In this document: piece by piece, positions 5,975 to 8,412 of the stretch
Layout of the letters: the number at the start of each line of letters is the position of its first letter
How positions within the stretch are numbered: position 1 is the first letter of the stretch
From: Bacilli bacterium
GTDB taxonomy: Bacteria; Bacillota_I; Bacilli_A; RF39; UBA660
Assembly (NCBI GenBank): GCA_900753645.1
Contig: CAADZW010000009.1
Coordinates: 1 to 8,412 of the forward strand
DNA length: 8,412 nt
Reading direction: 5' to 3'
The notes under the pieces: model-generated
What the model was told of the DNA's origin: nothing
Databases searched by the model: none
The model's input: the letters and a program-made list of their open reading frames with translations, nothing else
Position numbers and translations under genes: made by a program

Positions 5975-7105
5975 CTATCCTATTCTAAAAGCTGGGGCCA
6001 CTCCATTAGTAAGATTTGCATAGTTAGTACTCCAGTAACCAGATGTATAGACACGATAGAAACTATGATTACGATCGGAAATAGCTGTGCGTAACCACCA
6101 ATAATCAGCAGTTCCTTGATATGTTTTTATCGCTCCACTATAATTATCTGTCATTACATTATTATTCTTATAGTAATCTAATTGTCTTGTCTCTATTTCA
6201 GCAGAATCAGTCGGTACTACATTATTCGTTCCTTCTTTTCCCCATACTTCTTTTGGTGATAATAAATATAATTTATCTGTTGAAGTAAAATTAGAATTAT
6301 CGCTTGAGCCATGTCCTGATACTGTATATGTATCAATTATAACACTCTTTAAGTCACTTGGTAAAGCATTATATATATCTTCATTTACAAAATTATGCAT
6401 CTCACTTGCCGGCCAACCTCCTATATTAGTCTGAGTTGAATTTATTGCTTGTTTAGTTATAATATCCTCAAACTCTATTACAAAGCCACATGCTGTTTGA
6501 GAAAAATCTACTCCACTACATTCATCTGGTGTTGATATATTAGCTATTCTTACTGTAAATGTTGTTTCATCTCCATTAGTATAGCCATTTAATGTTACTT
6601 CTTTGGTATCCCCTACTTGATAAGCACTTGTATTGCCACTTTTTACTGCACTCGCTATCGTTTCCCATGTATCACTAGCAAATGATACTGGTTCAGGAAC
6701 TTCCGGCTCTTGAGTTACTTTACACTCTTCATCATCCATAGCGAAACTACCATCACTACATAACTTAAATGTATGACCATTACTAGTTACTTCTAACTCT
6801 GTTACTTTACAACCACTATAAGTTACTTTAGATACACTAGCTTTACCTAGATTAACCATACTTGATATTTCACCAGTCGTTACTCCATCAGCACAAATAT
6901 CACTACTTCCATCTAATTCATTTTTCATACTTGATGCAGCACAATAATTATTGATCCCACTATAAATCATATTAGTTTCACTTAATCCAGCTGATTTTTT
7001 TGAATCATCGATCACATTTAAAATGATCGGGGTTGCAATTAAAGCTATTATTGCTAATATTATTATTACTGCCAATAATTCAATTAATGTAAATCCTTTT
7101 TTCAT
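5975..7105 (-). CDS. Type IV pilin-like protein with C-terminal DUF6273-like domain
   Basis: Exported pilin-like surface protein of 376 aa. The N-terminus is a classic class III prepilin signal: MKKG, predicted prepilin-peptidase cleavage after Gly4, then FTLIELLAVIIILAIIALIATPI with Glu at mature position 5. The pilin-like part (5-130) carries five Cys (55, 71, 99, 116, 128). A short proline-rich hinge (EPEVPEPV, 133-140) leads to a second domain (about 143-376) with marks of the DUF6273 group: VGDTKEVTLNGY, NSTQTNIGGWPASEM, ALPSDLKSVI, LYLLSPKEVWG, YWWLRTA and the terminal GVAPAFRIG. Function of that domain is not established; a surface binding module is a guess. The start at 7105 has AAGGAG eight bases upstream. 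No prepilin peptidase or assembly ATPase is in the window, so the machinery must lie elsewhere. It has its own promoter. Confidence 0.88.
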   Translation of the reverse strand: MKKGFTLIELLAVIIILAIIALIATPIILNVIDDSKKSAGLSETNMIYSGINNYCAASSMKNELDGSSDICADGVTTGEISSMVNLGKASVSKVTYSGCKVTELEVTSNGHTFKLCSDGSFAMDDEECKVTQEPEVPEPVSFASDTWETIASAVKSGNTSAYQVGDTKEVTLNGYTNGDETTFTVRIANISTPDECSGVDFSQTACGFVIEFEDIITKQAINSTQTNIGGWPASEMHNFVNEDIYNALPSDLKSVIIDTYTVSGHGSSDNSNFTSTDKLYLLSPKEVWGKEGTNNVVPTDSAEIETRQLDYYKNNNVMTDNYSGAIKTYQGTADYWWLRTAISDRNHSFYRVYTSGYWSTNYANLTNGVAPAFRIG

Positions 7106-7133
7106 AATTATAACACTCCTTATTCTAAAAATA

Positions 7134-7163
7134 ATTTTATCTTATTAAAAGTCCTCAAGTCAA
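7134..7163 (-). promoter_or_regulatory. Promoter of the pilin-like gene
   Basis: On the minus strand TTGACT (7163-7158), 18 bases, then TAAAAT (7139-7134), each one base off consensus. Transcription would start about 20-25 bases before the ATG at 7105. A second perfect TTGACA farther upstream (about 7207-7202) has no good -10 partner. Confidence 0.65.
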
Positions 7164-7210
7164 CATTTTAGTTTAAAAGTAGACATAAATTTACACTTAA
7201 AATGTCAAAT

Positions 7211-7231
7211 AAAAAAGGTAATTCTACCTTT
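7211..7231 (-). terminator. Intrinsic terminator of the M23 peptidase gene
   Basis: A 7-bp stem (7214-7220 with 7225-7231) and 4-nt loop are followed on the minus strand by T (complement of 7211-7216). The 5' arm starts inside the TAA stop at 7232-7230. It separates the hydrolase from the pilin-like gene, so the two are separate transcripts although they share a strand. Confidence 0.75.
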
Positions 7232-8412
7232 AATATTTAGTTGTTCGGTCATTCCAATATACACCTTTACTAGGAAAATTTATATATAATTCTGGACGAA
7301 GGAAACCATCACGCAAACCATTGATATTCTCAGTTCCACCATTTTCTTTATTAAATGGTTTATCGGAAAGTTCTAAATGTAGATGAGCACCAGTTGTACA
7401 AGTATCCCAATATTCTGTTCCTTTATAACCGCCCATTACTCCAACTTGTGTATTTTTAGTTACTACTTGGCCTACTTCGACCGTTGCCTCACGTAAATGC
7501 CAATAACCACTAGTATAAAATTTACCATTAATATAATGTTGAATATAAACCTTTCTGCCTCCACATTGATAAGTTTTTGAATTATCAACATAAACGACAA
7601 TTCCATTAGCGATTGAATAAACTGGATAATCACGATAATTTGCACCACTATCAGACATATCTAAGCCATGGTGAAAATCCTTACTTACACCATCTAAAGG
7701 ATCGATTCGCCATCCTGAATAACCAGATATGTATCCTGTAGGTACTGGACGCCACATCGTCGTATCAGGTGGTAAAACTTGAGCACTACATTGTTCAATA
7801 GTTTGATCTTCACTACATCCTAAAGACTCATAAAGTTCAATTTCTGATTCCATCATCCTTAATTGTTCTTCGATCGAAATAGAATCACCATCTAACTCTG
7901 ATAGTTTATCACCTAATTTAGCTAATTCAACCTCTAAATCGTTACGTTCTTCGCCTAAAGTTTGCTCCTCTTGCTCTAATTCTTCAGTTTTCCTTTTACT
8001 CTCTTCGATATCTTGCTTATATTGTTCAACTAACTCATCATTATAAGAAGCTAATTGTTCAGAAATAGCTAAACGATAGATAAAATCAGTAAAGTCCTTT
8101 GCACCAAAAGCATATTGTAAATATGCATTTTCACCATTTGCAACTTGAAAGAAAACTAATATATCATTAATTTCTTCTTCTTTATCAGCTATGTCTTGAT
8201 TTAATTGTTCAATCGTATTTCTTAATTCATACATATTTTCTTGAATTTCGACGATTCTTGTTCTAATGGTAGCTATTCTTCCCTCAGTTTCCGCAATTTC
8301 TTCCTCGGTCAAATCAATTTGAAATTGATTATCTTCATATTTTTGCTTTAATTCTTCTAATTCCTCACGCATCTCCCTTAAAGTCCTAGCTTTAACTTCA
8401 GGTATATAAAAA
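7230..8412 (-). CDS. Coiled-coil M23 peptidoglycan endopeptidase (EnvC/PcsB-like layout), 5' end outside window
   Basis: Extracellular peptidoglycan hydrolase, 393 residues visible. An ATG at 8372 exists, but the frame stays open to the window edge (IPEVKARTLREM before it) and that ATG has GGGAG touching it, too close to serve as a ribosome site. The coiled coil is already under way, so the true start with a signal peptide lies beyond the window. Numbered from that Met: long coiled coil about 1-75 and 105-185 around a short hydrophobic insert (AYLQYAFGAKDFTDFIYRL, 83-101) typical of PcsB/CwlO-like proteins, then the M23 domain at about 205-365. Active-site residues are intact: H234-x3-D238, H292 (YWHL) and H330-L-H332. 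It should thus be catalytic, unlike EnvC itself. Relatives are switched on by FtsEX at division; ftsEX is not visible here. Cys270 and Cys325 near the active site may pair. Confidence 0.9.
   Translation of the reverse strand, partial: FYIPEVKARTLREMREELEELKQKYEDNQFQIDLTEEEIAETEGRIATIRTRIVEIQENMYELRNTIEQLNQDIADKEEEINDILVFFQVANGENAYLQYAFGAKDFTDFIYRLAISEQLASYNDELVEQYKQDIEESKRKTEELEQEEQTLGEERNDLEVELAKLGDKLSELDGDSISIEEQLRMMESEIELYESLGCSEDQTIEQCSAQVLPPDTTMWRPVPTGYISGYSGWRIDPLDGVSKDFHHGLDMSDSGANYRDYPVYSIANGIVVYVDNSKTYQCGGRKVYIQHYINGKFYTSGYWHLREATVEVGQVVTKNTQVGVMGGYKGTEYWDTCTTGAHLHLELSDKPFNKENGGTENINGLRDGFLRPELYINFPSKGVYWNDRTTKY

Noticed and set aside
5804..6100. Diversity-generating retroelement target (variable tip plus 8-bp stem/4-nt loop hairpin downstream)
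   Set aside because: No reverse transcriptase, template repeat or near-identical second copy is in the window, and the hairpin is about 145 nt away with a T run, so it is better read as a terminator. Kept only as a question under the pilin finding.
7163..7205. Inverted repeat ACATTTTA ... TAAAATGT upstream of the pilin-like gene
   Set aside because: Arms of only eight AT-rich bases 27 nt apart are easily found by chance here.

Overview
This 8.4-kb window comes from a low-GC bacterium of the Firmicutes type, rich in A+T by eye. It has AAGGAGG-class ribosome sites and TTGACA/TATAAT-class promoters. The standard genetic code is in use, because pbpB ends in TGA and Trp is TGG, so this is not a Mycoplasma/Spiroplasma-type code. 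A mraZ-rsmH-ftsL-pbpB operon, a PrsA-type foldase lipoprotein, YjcZ-like mini-proteins and an FTLIEL-type prepilin with a DUF6273-like domain together suggest an uncultured, gut-type Bacilli lineage (RF39, Erysipelotrichales or similar). That taxonomic placement is inference.

Layout from left to right. (1) Bases 3-419 hold the 3' part of an unrecognised gene on the + strand. It meets the pbpB operon head-on across a short spacer with two hairpin terminators. (2) Bases 480-4300 (minus strand) are a tight division/wall operon, mraZ-rsmH-ftsL-pbpB, with 1-10 nt spacers. It has a clear sigma-A promoter and four MraZ boxes at an exact 10-bp period. It stops after pbpB, without the spoVD/murE/mraY genes that follow in Bacillus. 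(3) Bases 4433-4653 (minus) hold two very small membrane-protein genes of YjcZ type (38 and 28 aa), each with a strong ribosome site. The promoter-like sequence in front of them also fits the sigma-K sporulation consensus. (4) Bases 4794-5777 (+) hold prsA, whose promoter is overlapped by a perfect 10-bp inverted repeat. (5) Bases 5975-7105 (minus) hold a large pilin-like protein with a DUF6273-like C-terminal domain and its own promoter. (6) From 7230 to the window edge (minus) lies a coiled-coil M23 peptidoglycan hydrolase whose 5' end is outside the window.

The genes share a cell-envelope theme. MraZ controls the operon, RsmH modifies 16S rRNA, FtsL and PBP2B build septal peptidoglycan, PrsA folds exported proteins (probably including PBPs), and the M23 enzyme cuts peptidoglycan, probably under divisome control. 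The pilin-like protein is a surface component. Four of the five genes with a close terminator of their own have the stop codon inside the terminator hairpin. The pilin gene is the exception, with about 145 nt of unexplained sequence before its terminator. No tRNA, rRNA, CRISPR array, insertion sequence or phage gene was seen. The most interesting items are the MraZ operator, the mini-protein pair, the pilin/DUF6273 protein with its odd 3' region, and the palindrome over the prsA promoter. I see no clearly new multi-gene system.
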